The translations under genes were made by a program, and so were the position numbers. Under the pieces are notes generated by a model. The model saw only the letters and a program-made list of their open reading frames with translations. It was not told the origin of the DNA and ran no database searches. From contig NZ_CP130319.1 in assembly GCF_032271945.1 (NCBI RefSeq), forward strand, positions 4,421,001 to 4,485,000: 64,000 nt of DNA, read 5' to 3'. Of this stretch, positions 24,291 to 33,485 are shown one piece after another. The DNA is from Paenibacillus sp. MBLB1832 (lineage in GTDB: Bacteria > Bacillota > Bacilli > Paenibacillales > NBRC-103111). Each line of letters starts with the position of its first letter. Positions within the stretch are counted from its first letter, which is position 1.

Positions 24291-26117
24291 TCATGACACT
24301 GTTTTAGCCATCAACGCATCATAAAGCTCCTTAGGCAAGTAACTGGATGTCGCCGTTCCAGCTTTCTCGAGATACTGGTACAAGGAGTCCAATTTGGCGT
24401 CCGGTTTCAGTTTTTTACTGCCCATTAAGCCATTTGCAATGGTTAGTTTCGTGCCTTCTATTTTCACACATGGGATACTGTCCTCATAACCTTTGACTTT
24501 AAACATTGGCTTCTTACCCTCTACTTTGGTAATGAGGTCATTATCAATCGGGATTTCACTTTCTTTATCTCCTTTGGCTGTCACGGTAACGCTCAATTCG
24601 CTAAGCGCAGTAACAAGAGCCTTGGTGCTTGCTTTTGGGATAACGGATTGCGATTTTTCGATCGGGATATAACCCGTCGTACTTTTCGTTTGCAGCTCCA
24701 TAGACTCGCCATTGAATTTATATCCATCGGAAGAATTGGTGATCTGATCATACTTTTTGCCTGAACCTAGTTCATCCAAGCCCAATTTAAAGAAGGAATA
24801 CCCCAGAATATGGTCGCGATTCAGATCCGTGTCCTTGGAAAGCTCAACTAGCGTAGCAAGGGAACCTACTTCTGTCCATTTGCTGGCGTCGAAAACATTC
24901 GGCACTTCGTTTTTAGTAATATCCAGGATCGCTTTCATATTTCTCTGAAGCTCGTCTATGCCAACCGATGAACCCAATTTATCGCCCAATGTTGTCAATT
25001 TATTAAAGTTCTCCGTGGACAAATTGCCAAAATATTTGCCATCGAAATCGGTGCCGTCTTTTTTCTTGGAAGGTTCTGCGCGAATGGACGTATTCGGTCC
25101 CATAAATTGATTGCCGCCCTGCCATTCGACGAATGATTTGCGCACATCCCCAAGTCTGATACTATGAACTTCTTCGTCGTTCGGTCTGCTTTTATCCAAT
25201 AAGATCTGTCTGTACTCTTCCCTTTTCTCATCGGAATCTGCCACATTAACTTTCAAATTATCTAACATGCCTTTCGTAAGCTTAGCCGGGACTGCATGGA
25301 CTAAGACATCCGTATAGGGGGTACCCCTTCCTTCTTTTTCTTCTTCTTTCAATCTTTCTAAGGCGCCTTCCAATTTGGAGTGAGCCACAATGTGATGGGC
25401 GGTCAAATCCCACCCTCCGTGTGTTCCTCCCTGGGCATAAGGATTCTCTCCGCGCAGCTGAACGACACTCGCTCCCCCATGCCCACTGGCACTAGCCATA
25501 GCGGTATCCGCAGACTTGAGCTGCATCGCTTTCGCACCCATTTGATCGGCTTCATGTTCTAGCCCTGCATCATCATTAATATGTACATCCTTGTTCATTT
25601 GAAGGGTCGGTTTGACCCGACCTTGCTTCTGCTGCGCAACATGCCAAGCCTCATGCGGCAAATGCTGCTCTTGACCAGGGCCAACGTGAATATCCGTGCC
25701 TTGCGCATAAGCAAGAGCTTGCAGTTCTGCGGGTCTCGACGAATTGTAATGTACCTTCACATCATCCAATGAATAGCCAGAGAGACTTTCGACACCACTC
25801 TTTAGCTGGTCGGGCAATCCCGTCTTATTCTGTACGCGTTGAATCGGCTGGTCAGATTGGGAACGAGATTTTACCCATTGCTCTGTCGCCCGATTTCCGT
25901 ACATTTGCTGGAGCTGCATAATGTTCGAGGGCATGACGGGTGAAGAAGGTTGACTTAGCACCATCTGCAATGGTGCTGTGCCATTATGTTGAAGGGATGA
26001 GCTTTCCTTCGGTTGTGAGTTCTGATTATTCTTCTCCTTGCTTTTATGTGATGAATTCGAATGCAATACGGACAAGGTATCACGACCTTTCAGTGAGCGT
26101 TTTTCCATTATATTCAT
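24291..26117 (-). CDS. DUF4157 metallopeptidase-like protein with HNH-like C-terminal domain
   Basis: A 608-residue modular protein. Residues 1-100 are polar and low-complexity, with the MQLQQMYGNRATEQW motif seen at the N-termini of DUF4157 proteins linked to extracellular contractile injection systems. Residues 100-200 form DUF4157: LDDVKVHYNSSRPAELQALAYAQG, the zinc motif HEAWH (155-159) and LEHEADQMG (third ligand). A new domain follows, with DLTAHHIVAHSKLEGAL (HHIVAH, 241-246), which resembles HNH-type nucleases, and GGNQFMGPNTSIR. No secretion signal, injection-system gene or obvious immunity gene is adjacent. No strong ribosome site precedes the ATG at 26117. A polymorphic-toxin or phage-tail-like effector role is inferred. 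Confidence 0.7.
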   Translation of the reverse strand: MNIMEKRSLKGRDTLSVLHSNSSHKSKEKNNQNSQPKESSSLQHNGTAPLQMVLSQPSSPVMPSNIMQLQQMYGNRATEQWVKSRSQSDQPIQRVQNKTGLPDQLKSGVESLSGYSLDDVKVHYNSSRPAELQALAYAQGTDIHVGPGQEQHLPHEAWHVAQQKQGRVKPTLQMNKDVHINDDAGLEHEADQMGAKAMQLKSADTAMASASGHGGASVVQLRGENPYAQGGTHGGWDLTAHHIVAHSKLEGALERLKEEEKEGRGTPYTDVLVHAVPAKLTKGMLDNLKVNVADSDEKREEYRQILLDKSRPNDEEVHSIRLGDVRKSFVEWQGGNQFMGPNTSIRAEPSKKKDGTDFDGKYFGNLSTENFNKLTTLGDKLGSSVGIDELQRNMKAILDITKNEVPNVFDASKWTEVGSLATLVELSKDTDLNRDHILGYSFFKLGLDELGSGKKYDQITNSSDGYKFNGESMELQTKSTTGYIPIEKSQSVIPKASTKALVTALSELSVTVTAKGDKESEIPIDNDLITKVEGKKPMFKVKGYEDSIPCVKIEGTKLTIANGLMGSKKLKPDAKLDSLYQYLEKAGTATSSYLPKELYDALMAKTVS

Positions 26118-26170
26118 TATTTTTCGACATAACCTGGAAAAAACCTTCTCTCATTCGACAGAGTAAAAAC

Positions 26171-26200
26171 AAAAAAGACCCAGCCACCCTCGGCCAGGTC
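26171..26200 (-). terminator. Rho-independent terminator after the acyltransferase
   Basis: A 9-bp GC-rich stem (GACCTGGCC with GGCTGGGTC on the minus strand, two G-T wobbles) is followed by TTTTTTG, just after the acyltransferase stop. Confidence 0.7.
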
Positions 26201-26207
26201 ATCTGTC

Positions 26208-27263
26208 TTATTTCAACAATAGCTTTCTTCCCTTACGATACAACAAGGTCAGTATCCAAGGAATCGCCACAATCAGTACAAACACGATGCCATTATACAC
26301 ATTAAACATCAAGATCGATCCAGGCATATGAACCTTGTATTTCCAGTAGGAAAGCAAGGCTGGATGCATGAGGTAAACGCCAAAGGAAACCGAGCCGAGC
26401 GACACGAAGAAACGGCCCACCCGCTTCCATTTTAATAATACCTCTTTGGCCATCCAAATCAGGCTCACACCGATGCCAACACTATACAGCACCCAAGCAA
26501 TCTCAAACCACGTGTTCTCGATGCTGTGCCCCTTCGAGGCCGCAATGTAGAGTCCCGCGTAAAGAATTCCACATAGTATCGAGGCAGGAATGATCCAACC
26601 TTTGTGACGCTCCAGCCACGCTCGGAAGTTCGTATAATTCAAACCAATGGCTCCGCCAATGAGGAAGAAGCCGAAATACGTGATACAAAGCTCTGGCTTA
26701 TGATCGATAGGCCCAATCCAATGACTGTAGCAGTAAACGCCTGCTTGGACGGCCAACCCCCAGAGAGCGAGCGTTTTACGGAACCAATCGGCGCTTTTCA
26801 CCGCCCACATCAGGAGTGGGAACAAGAGGTAGAACTGTACAATGATAATCATAAAGTACAAGTGATAGCCGGAATCCGCCCATTTTAACTGCTCCAGGAA
26901 TACGTCCAGCTCTACTTTCAAGGGATGCTCCGGCGTCCATAGCCATGGATTATATATATAGTAGAAAAACGACCAGATAATATAAGGAACAAGCACTTGT
27001 CGAACACGCTTCCAATAGAATATGCCCGCCTGCTTCGCACTCCATTTATCCTCATAAATATAGAAGAGCACGATGCCACTTAGAAAAATAAATACGGGCA
27101 CAGCGAAATAACTTATTTTGTTCAGAAATAAAATGAATAACTGGGTGCTGCTGCCTTTCAAAGCTGGATCTACCGTCCAATCGGCTGTCACATGGATTAA
27201 AACAACCGCAAGGATAGAGATCGCTCTGACAATATCGAGTTCCGTAATTTTTGCTTTTGCCAT
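26208..27263 (-). CDS. Membrane acyltransferase (acyltransferase 3 family)
   Basis: A 351-residue protein with about ten membrane spans of the OafA/Acyl_transf_3 type. It has the N-terminal [19 protein letters not shown] with the catalytic-type histidine and the RxxR-like [18 protein letters not shown]. These enzymes O-acetylate or succinylate surface polysaccharides or peptidoglycan; the acceptor here is unknown. ATG 27263 is preceded at 12 bases by AGAGGA; the upstream extension lacks a site. It has its own terminator and is not in an obvious polysaccharide cluster. Confidence 0.82.
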   Translation of the reverse strand: MAKAKITELDIVRAISILAVVLIHVTADWTVDPALKGSSTQLFILFLNKISYFAVPVFIFLSGIVLFYIYEDKWSAKQAGIFYWKRVRQVLVPYIIWSFFYYIYNPWLWTPEHPLKVELDVFLEQLKWADSGYHLYFMIIIVQFYLLFPLLMWAVKSADWFRKTLALWGLAVQAGVYCYSHWIGPIDHKPELCITYFGFFLIGGAIGLNYTNFRAWLERHKGWIIPASILCGILYAGLYIAASKGHSIENTWFEIAWVLYSVGIGVSLIWMAKEVLLKWKRVGRFFVSLGSVSFGVYLMHPALLSYWKYKVHMPGSILMFNVYNGIVFVLIVAIPWILTLLYRKGRKLLLK

Positions 27264-27343
27264 GGGGAATCCCAATCCTCTTTTCTTAATAAATACCTTT
27301 CTACTATAGTCATTTTCGACATGTTTCGCAATAAGCATGAACG

Positions 27344-27379
27344 AAAAAGAGCCCCGATCTACCTGAGATCAAGGACTCT
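27344..27379 (-). terminator. Rho-independent terminator of the apbE operon
   Basis: GAGTCCTTGATCT pairs imperfectly with AGATCGGGGCTC, followed by TTTTTCG on the minus strand, directly after the ferric-reductase-like gene. Confidence 0.65.
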
Positions 27380-27382
27380 TCC

Positions 27383-27958
27383 TTAAAGCTGCTTCGATAC
27401 ATGTACAGACTTCAGTTGCCGTTTGCGAGGAACCATGAGAAACCTCGCCGCGGTTAACACGATCAAGATGAGAACCGTAGCCCCATACATAAAAGAAACC
27501 CAGCCAAGCTTACTATCCGAACCGAGCAGAAAACCGTGACAAACACACAAGATATAAATGGGATACGATAAAAAATGGAAGGCTAACCACACTTTACGTT
27601 TCAGCATATTTCGAATGTCTGTGGTAAATAACACCAACAGCAAGCCGTAGAGGGCTAGTGTGCCAATCCCATTGAGAATCGGGTTATGTTTGGCCGAAAA
27701 TGGGAGGACTAACTCTGCCCAATCGAAGGGCATAAACGTATCTATAATAAGCAGAACCGTGTGAAGCAGCGCCAAGCCCGTTCCCGTTATATTCGCGAAC
27801 TTGTGCCAGCGAAGCATTTGTGCTTTCCTGGCCCCTTTCCACTGCGGATAACTGTAAAGTATACCGAGTGCCATACCCAAGAACAACACGATATAGGCCG
27901 ACATTCCAAAGACGCGTATCAACATCCATGTCGGCAATGACACGAAGAAATCAATCAT
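27383..27958 (-). CDS. Ferric-reductase-like haem-b membrane protein
   Basis: A 191-residue protein with about six membrane spans. Four histidines lie inside spans (RWHKFAN, LLHTVLL, AFHFLSY, VCHGFLL) as expected for two b-type haems in the ferric-reductase-like (NOX/YedZ) fold. No NAD or FAD domain is fused, so it needs a partner to supply electrons. The start overlaps the apbE stop by ATGA and has GAAGGAG upstream. Together with apbE this suggests membrane electron transfer to or from a flavinylated protein. Confidence 0.8.
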   Translation of the reverse strand: MIDFFVSLPTWMLIRVFGMSAYIVLFLGMALGILYSYPQWKGARKAQMLRWHKFANITGTGLALLHTVLLIIDTFMPFDWAELVLPFSAKHNPILNGIGTLALYGLLLVLFTTDIRNMLKRKVWLAFHFLSYPIYILCVCHGFLLGSDSKLGWVSFMYGATVLILIVLTAARFLMVPRKRQLKSVHVSKQL

Positions 27959-28950
27959 AGCTCTTTCACTCCTTCCAAACCCGACCAATGCATCGCATTC
28001 GTCGTTCTCTGCCCTTTCACTACACATATTTCTCCACTCGCTTGATAAAGCAGTGCTTCCATCCCTTGTGCCCGCTGCCGAAACAGCGGCACGCCTTCAT
28101 CTGTCCCAAGCATACAGAGTACTTTGGCCCACACTTCACAGGCGACGAGATCGGGACCAACGACCGTGGTTTGTACCACATCCGATTGACTGGGGCGCAT
28201 TGATCGCGTATCGATCAAATGATGCATCTCCCCCTCACGCGTAACCCAGCGCCTGCGTCGTGTGCTCGATGTGGCAACACCGCCGGCACGTAGATGAACA
28301 CACACCTCTTGAGCGGATTTCTTTATATCTGGATGGTTATCGGGACTGTCGATGCCGACGATCCAAGGCTCTCGCTCGGAGGAACCGCCCCACACCTCGA
28401 CATCGCCGCCTGCATGAATCAAGCCTCTGGGTACTTGCTCGGTGTGACGCAGATTAGCAGCCGCTTGCTGCGCCGTCCAGCTCTTTACGATGCCTCCGAA
28501 ATCAAGCTGATGGTGATCTGGCATGCGGAAAGATTTCATTTTAGCATCGATGTTTAACACGGGCATAAGTTGATCAAGGGCTCCAGCCCTCAGATCAAGC
28601 TCATGAGAATCGAATTGCGATCCCCTAGCCATCAACGTCTCGAATGACTGCGTATATCCCGCTCGTTGCAACGCATGTCCAACGCTGATGTTAAATGCTC
28701 CGTTTGTCAGCGCTTGATAATGTTGCGCAGCCTCTAAAACTTCCAGCATTTCGCTGGAAACAATACAAAGCTGACCGCTATGTGTATTGAGATATGAGCA
28801 CTCGCTCGTCGGTAGAAACCGGCTAAAACGCTGCTCTGCGCCCCAAAATGCTTCTAAAATTGGTGTTTCCAGCGTGGCTATTGATGCTGGCGATTCTAAG
28901 AGCACCTGAATATCTGAATTCATCGCTCGAAAAGTGAGCTCATGGAACAT
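27955..28950 (-). CDS. apbE: FAD:protein FMN transferase (ApbE)
   Basis: Transfers FMN from FAD to a threonine or serine of target proteins. The 331-residue protein has NISVGHALQRAG, LDFGGIVKSWTAQQAA, the GGDVEVWG motif near residue 190 and the HHLIDTRSMRPSQSD metal/flavin segment. There is no signal peptide or lipobox, so it probably acts in the cytoplasm, unlike many exported ApbE proteins. No FMN_bind-domain target is encoded nearby. It sits between a small anchored protein and the haem-b protein. Confidence 0.88.
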   Translation of the reverse strand: MFHELTFRAMNSDIQVLLESPASIATLETPILEAFWGAEQRFSRFLPTSECSYLNTHSGQLCIVSSEMLEVLEAAQHYQALTNGAFNISVGHALQRAGYTQSFETLMARGSQFDSHELDLRAGALDQLMPVLNIDAKMKSFRMPDHHQLDFGGIVKSWTAQQAAANLRHTEQVPRGLIHAGGDVEVWGGSSEREPWIVGIDSPDNHPDIKKSAQEVCVHLRAGGVATSSTRRRRWVTREGEMHHLIDTRSMRPSQSDVVQTTVVGPDLVACEVWAKVLCMLGTDEGVPLFRQRAQGMEALLYQASGEICVVKGQRTTNAMHWSGLEGVKEL

Positions 28951-28980
28951 GGGGCACCTCCTTCCTATCCGCTTCTCCGG

Positions 28981-29286
28981 TTAAGATGCATGACTTCTGG
29001 TATGAGACTGCGTAGGCGAGACCGTTCCGCTAGACGAGTTCAATGAGTCTCGACTGCTTCCTCTACGCTCAATTTTTTCGGAGCCGTTAGTCATAGGACG
29101 AACCCGTGGCACACTTTCGGTCATAGCGGATGCAACTTTCGGTGTATTCGTCAACTTGGAGGCTGCAGCCTCACGAACAGCTTTCAAGAATTGGGGACTG
29201 TCCTTCACTTCCTGAAATAAATACACCACCACAAGTAAGATGACGAATCCAATCTGCCATTTCGTCCATTTGGAAATTACTTTCAT
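28981..29286 (-). CDS. Small membrane-anchored protein upstream of apbE
   Basis: A 101-residue protein with one N-terminal span (WQIGFVILLVVVYLF), a short amphipathic stretch (FLKAVREAAASKL) and a Ser/Thr/Arg-rich disordered tail. I do not recognise a family. It lies 30 bases before apbE in the same direction, which suggests it belongs to the redox module. The tail lacks the (S/T)GA(S/T) motif normally flavinylated by ApbE. The ribosome site is a weak GGGGTGA. Confidence 0.65.
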   Translation of the reverse strand: MKVISKWTKWQIGFVILLVVVYLFQEVKDSPQFLKAVREAAASKLTNTPKVASAMTESVPRVRPMTNGSEKIERRGSSRDSLNSSSGTVSPTQSHTRSHAS

Positions 29287-29521
29287 CGCGGCTTCACCCC
29301 ATCTCTATCAATCTGAATCTATGTTCATTATACGTGCGAATAAGCCTAAAAGCCTGAGAAACATCTAAATGATAGCTGAATATTTCCTGAAGTTAGGTCT
29401 GAAGATTGGGCGCAATCGGCCATATGCCTAGGAACCAAGGGAAATATGTCCTCATATGATGGAGTAGTTTACTTTGCTTAAGCAGCAATGCCATTTCAGA
29501 TGCTGGAAGGAGTGTTCACGA

Positions 29522-30898
29522 TTGATCAGGACGAAAGTTGGCGTATCCATTCAAAGCACCAGCATCTATTTGGATGATCGGACCGTTGTGCTAAGTGAAG
29601 CCATTGCAAAGAAATTGAAAGTTCCGTCCCATCAAACGATCACGATGCGATTTGGCTCATCGCAGCAGGAAGGCAAAGTGATTGTCGCTGCAGTGCCTGG
29701 CAGTCTTCGTATAGATCCTGACTTTGCTTCCAGAATAGGGCTGCACCAAGGGGCTCGGCTTAATCTCCACTACAAACCGCAAGTGAATACGCTCTCGATT
29801 GGACCGCTAATAGGCGTCATGATTAGTCGCGTAAACACGAGTTCCCCTAGCAAGCCATTTGGGGCGATGACGACTTTTTGCAAAGAGTTGACGACGGCTA
29901 GTGAGCGATTTGGGGCTCTTGTCTGCTTTTTCCCGCCAAAAGAAATGCATCCCAATGCACAAACAATTGACGCCTATTCGTATGTCGATGGTTCATGGAG
30001 TAAGAGAACGTTCCCGATACCCAATGTGATCTACAACCGTCTTACTTCACGTAAGTACGAGAACATGCCCAATGTTCAGCAATTTATGAAAGATGTGAAA
30101 TCTCGCTATGGGACGGTCATTTTCAATGAGAAATATTTAAACAAGACGGAAGTGTTTGATGCGTTGCGCAAAGACAGCTCTTTGCATACCTACTTGCCCG
30201 AATCGCATCTGTTCAAAAATTTCCAAATGTTAAAAACAATGGCTGCGCGCCATCCCGTTTTATTTCTTAAACCGATAACAGGCAGCCTCGGCAATGGCAT
30301 CATTCGGATTCGAAGAGAAGGTGAAGAAACGTACTCTACGCACGTCACGAGTCTTGCTGGTGTTCGCAGACAAACGTACCCGTCTCTCTTATCGGCGTTT
30401 CAGTCCATCGCAGGAAAGCTCAAAACACAGCGTTTTCAGCTCCAGCAAGGCCTTGATCTGATCACAACAGAAGGAAACCCCATTGATTTCCGTGCGCTCG
30501 TTCAACGAGGCGAGACGGGACAATGGGAGATTACGTCGATCGTCGGCCGCATCGCAGGTTCGCAGCATTTTGTCTCTAACCTCGCCCGCGGCGGCAGCCT
30601 CTCAACCGTTCCTGAAGCTCTAGCCAAAGCTTCCTTCTCCCTGCCGACGCGTAAAGTGATTATCCAACGGCTGCGCAAAGCCTCTTTGGATATCGCCAAA
30701 GGCATTGAAACGCAAATCCCTTTCCATTTTGGAGAGCTCGGGATTGATCTTGCTGTTGACCGATCCGGTCGTGTATGGCTGTTGGAAGTCAATTCCAAAC
30801 CGTCTAAGGATGATAATACAGCCCTCAATAATGATAACAAAATAAGGCCGTCTGTCCGGCAATTAGTGAAATACGCTCGTTATTTAGCGAAGTTCTGA
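29522..30898 (+). CDS. YheC/YheD family spore-coat ATP-grasp protein, long form 1
   Basis: First of five tandem YheC/YheD paralogues; B. subtilis YheC and YheD are spore-coat-associated ATP-grasp proteins of unknown reaction. The 458-residue protein has an extra N-terminal beta-rich domain (about 1-95, SIYLDDRTVVLSEAIAKKL). The shared core follows (SIGPLIGVM, PNVIYNRL) and then an ATP-grasp with glycine loop KPITGSLGNGI, DFRALVQR and the metal motif ELGIDLAVD...LLEVNSKP. The start was set at TTG 29522 behind AAGGAGTG. The next gene begins 8 bases after its stop. Confidence 0.85.
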   Translation: MIRTKVGVSIQSTSIYLDDRTVVLSEAIAKKLKVPSHQTITMRFGSSQQEGKVIVAAVPGSLRIDPDFASRIGLHQGARLNLHYKPQVNTLSIGPLIGVMISRVNTSSPSKPFGAMTTFCKELTTASERFGALVCFFPPKEMHPNAQTIDAYSYVDGSWSKRTFPIPNVIYNRLTSRKYENMPNVQQFMKDVKSRYGTVIFNEKYLNKTEVFDALRKDSSLHTYLPESHLFKNFQMLKTMAARHPVLFLKPITGSLGNGIIRIRREGEETYSTHVTSLAGVRRQTYPSLLSAFQSIAGKLKTQRFQLQQGLDLITTEGNPIDFRALVQRGETGQWEITSIVGRIAGSQHFVSNLARGGSLSTVPEALAKASFSLPTRKVIIQRLRKASLDIAKGIETQIPFHFGELGIDLAVDRSGRVWLLEVNSKPSKDDNTALNNDNKIRPSVRQLVKYARYLAKF

Positions 30899-30906
30899 GG
30901 TGACTA

Positions 30907-32040
30907 ATGTTTCTACAAACACATCGCCCCTTGTTGGGGATTATGGTGACCGAATTACAAAGAGAACTGCCCTTTGCTAGTTCGAGCTTCTATCAGAACT
31001 TAACCATTTGCGGCAGGAAACAAGGGATTGATGTGTTTGTTTTCTCACCGAATCGCATTAACTGGGGGCTAGGCATGGTTCGAGGTTATTGCTATGAACC
31101 CGCAACTCAGGCATGGACCGCGAAAATGCTTCCGCTTCCTACGTTGGTCTATGATCGCTGCTTCTTCGCTACGAAACAAAGCTATCTTCACTATCAACAC
31201 CATGTCCGCAAGCTGCGAGATCACCCTTCCGTTCGGTTCCTTGGCTATGGATTAAGCGGCAAATGGGAAGTCGGTCAGATTTTGCAAAAAGACCCTGCCT
31301 TGCAGAAGTTCCTCCCCAAAACTTACCAGCTAAAGGATCGGCAACTTCTTGATCATTGGTTTGGGCAGCATACCGATGCTTTCTTGAAGCCGCAAGGCGG
31401 CAGTCAAGGCATAGGTGCAATGCATCTTCGCAAACACGGCAACACCTTTCATATCCAAGGACGAGATGGGCGCAATCAGCCCTTTGAACATGATTGCATA
31501 GATGAGGATTCCTGTTGGGCTTGGCTGAAGAAACAAATTGGATCACGTCCCTACTTGCTGCAACAATATCTGACTCTTCAAACCATGGATGGCATGGCCT
31601 ATGATGTGAGATCTCTCGTGCAGAAAAACGGTAAAGGCACTTGGGAGATTACCGGTATGGCCGTTCGGATGGGCAAACGCGGAAGCATTACCTCCAACCT
31701 GCATGGCGGCGGCTCCACAGAGGAGGCGACGACGTTTCTCACCAGTCAATTCGGTGCAGAGCGAACGAACGAGTTGATGGAAACCATGACGAGAATATCC
31801 CGTTCCATGCCTTCGCATCTCGAAGCGTACCACGGTCGGCTTGTCGAGCTGGGGATTGATTTCGGTATCGATACCAGCGGTCGCATCTGGATTCTGGAGG
31901 TCAACTCGAAACCAGGCAGAACTATTTTTGCCCGTTTAGGTAACGAACGCGCACGAATCAAATCCATTGCGAATCCAATACAATATGCTGGTTTTTTGCT
32001 AAACAAACAGCTGAGCGTTAGCAGGCTTAGCCCTGTTTGA
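30907..32040 (+). CDS. YheC/YheD family ATP-grasp protein, short form 1
   Basis: Second paralogue, 377 residues, lacking the N-terminal extra domain of the long forms; it begins directly with RPLLGIMVTEL. ATP-grasp features are intact: KPQGGSQGIGA glycine loop, DVRSLVQKNGKG, and ELGIDFGIDTSG with LEVNSKPGR. It is most like the fifth gene (shared SITSNLHGGG). It presumably ligates an amino acid or similar group to a coat component, by fold analogy only. It follows the first gene within 8 bases and is separated from the third by an 80-base structured gap. Confidence 0.85.
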   Translation: MFLQTHRPLLGIMVTELQRELPFASSSFYQNLTICGRKQGIDVFVFSPNRINWGLGMVRGYCYEPATQAWTAKMLPLPTLVYDRCFFATKQSYLHYQHHVRKLRDHPSVRFLGYGLSGKWEVGQILQKDPALQKFLPKTYQLKDRQLLDHWFGQHTDAFLKPQGGSQGIGAMHLRKHGNTFHIQGRDGRNQPFEHDCIDEDSCWAWLKKQIGSRPYLLQQYLTLQTMDGMAYDVRSLVQKNGKGTWEITGMAVRMGKRGSITSNLHGGGSTEEATTFLTSQFGAERTNELMETMTRISRSMPSHLEAYHGRLVELGIDFGIDTSGRIWILEVNSKPGRTIFARLGNERARIKSIANPIQYAGFLLNKQLSVSRLSPV

Positions 32041-32047
32041 ATATGCA

Positions 32048-32094
32048 CTAGGGGGCAGCACATCTCTGCCTGTCTCGATAAGGGCAGCCCCTAG
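32048..32094 (+). other. Structured intercistronic element in the yheC/yheD array
   Basis: CTAGGGG (32048-32054) is the exact inverted repeat of CCCCTAG (32088-32094), with a smaller GCAG/CTGC stem inside. No T-run follows, so it is not a canonical terminator. It may be an RNA-processing or attenuation point between gene pairs 1-2 and 3-5. Confidence 0.45.
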
Positions 32095-32120
32095 GGTAAC
32101 AAGTTTAGGAGGGTAACCTA

Positions 32121-33485
32121 ATGAGTTTGACATCGTGTATGCTCCACGCCGTGCAGCGAACAGATAGATCGGTGTACTTAACGAGTGATCTTGCCAAAGC
32201 TTTACGGTTAACCGGGAACAAAACAATAGCTGTAAAGGTTGGCAGTAAAAGCACAACGTTGCCGCTCCGTCTGATCAAAAAAAGTGGTCAGCATATGTAC
32301 ATCCCGCTTACGCTAATGGCTTCTCTACGCATCCCGCGAACAGGGAATGTGTTAGTTGCTGCAACGGCAAATAAAGAGCTTCGCATCGGTCCCGTCATCG
32401 GTATTTTGACCAATGTAGAAGGAAGTACATCGCCTTTCGGCAGTAAGACTGGCTTCATCCGACAAGTGATCAACGCATCCTCCAATCGCTCCTTCAGCTT
32501 CGCTTTCTCACCAAGAAGCGTGAACTGGGTCGATGAAACCGTAACAGGACTCATCCCCAAAGAAGGTGGAGGTTGGATGCGCAAAACGTTTCCTCTGCCA
32601 GACGTCATCTACAATCGCCTCTCAAGCCGGGCTGCGGACAAATCTGCGAGCATGGAGAGCTTCAAAAGTCGTTTCGTCCGTCGAGGCGTCCCTCTTTTTA
32701 ACTGGAGTTTCTTTGACAAATGGGACGTTTATAAAATGTTAGACGGTGATGAGGCTTTTAAATTTGTTCCCGAATCTCGGATCGATCCTACGCCAGAAAA
32801 CATTAAGGAAATGCTGGATAAACATAAGTTTATTTATTTGAAACCAACGGCGGGCAGCCTGGGAATTGGTATTTATCGTGTCACGTACAATCCAAAACGA
32901 GGTTATTTCGTGCGTTTTCGGAAGGGAAACCGTAATGTCCTGATTCGGTATTCAAAATTCGAAGGGCTAATGCAAATGCTAGGAACTGGGCGAGGGCGTC
33001 TCGCCAGGTATGTTGCACAGCAAGGCATCAGGCTCATTGAGATTGACAATTGTCCGATTGATTTCCGCTTCCACCTGACGAAAAACGGGAACAACCAATG
33101 GGTTGTCGGGGCAATTGGCGCCAAGAAATCAGGTAAAGGCAGCGTCACTACGCATATTCGCAATGGCGGACAGTTGATGACACCGGAGCAGGTTCTCCGG
33201 CTTGTGTATGGGGGCCGTGCAGAAGAAATACTCGAAAACGCCAAAGAAACGGCGATTAAGCTGGCCGAAGGCATTGAGAAAAATTACGATCATTTACTCG
33301 GCGAGCTCGGCTTCGATATCGGTATTGACCAGAATGAAAACGTATGGATGTTCGAGGCGAATGCCAAGCCAGGACGATCCATTTTCAAACACCCGTCCCT
33401 CAAAGACGGGGATGCTGCGACCATCCAAAACGTCTATGAGCATTGTCTCTATTTAGCCCGCTTCCGCACAAGGAGGGAGAACTAA
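32121..33485 (+). CDS. YheC/YheD family spore-coat ATP-grasp protein, long form 2
   Basis: Third paralogue, 454 residues, with the same extra N-terminal domain as the first (SVYLTSDLAKALRL, then LRIGPVIGILT). The core has PDVIYNRLSSR, glycine loop KPTAGSLGIGI, DFRFHLTKNG and ELGFDIGIDQNE with FEANAKPGRS. AGGAGG precedes the ATG. Its stop overlaps the next start by one base (TAATG), so the two are translationally coupled. Sequence divergence from gene 1 suggests an old duplication with possible specialisation. Confidence 0.86.
   Translation: MSLTSCMLHAVQRTDRSVYLTSDLAKALRLTGNKTIAVKVGSKSTTLPLRLIKKSGQHMYIPLTLMASLRIPRTGNVLVAATANKELRIGPVIGILTNVEGSTSPFGSKTGFIRQVINASSNRSFSFAFSPRSVNWVDETVTGLIPKEGGGWMRKTFPLPDVIYNRLSSRAADKSASMESFKSRFVRRGVPLFNWSFFDKWDVYKMLDGDEAFKFVPESRIDPTPENIKEMLDKHKFIYLKPTAGSLGIGIYRVTYNPKRGYFVRFRKGNRNVLIRYSKFEGLMQMLGTGRGRLARYVAQQGIRLIEIDNCPIDFRFHLTKNGNNQWVVGAIGAKKSGKGSVTTHIRNGGQLMTPEQVLRLVYGGRAEEILENAKETAIKLAEGIEKNYDHLLGELGFDIGIDQNENVWMFEANAKPGRSIFKHPSLKDGDAATIQNVYEHCLYLARFRTRREN

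Noticed and set aside
28981-29286. The Ser/Thr tail of the small anchored protein as a standard ApbE flavinylation site
   Set aside because: The tail has SGT but not the usual (S/T)GA(S/T) pattern or an FMN_bind domain.
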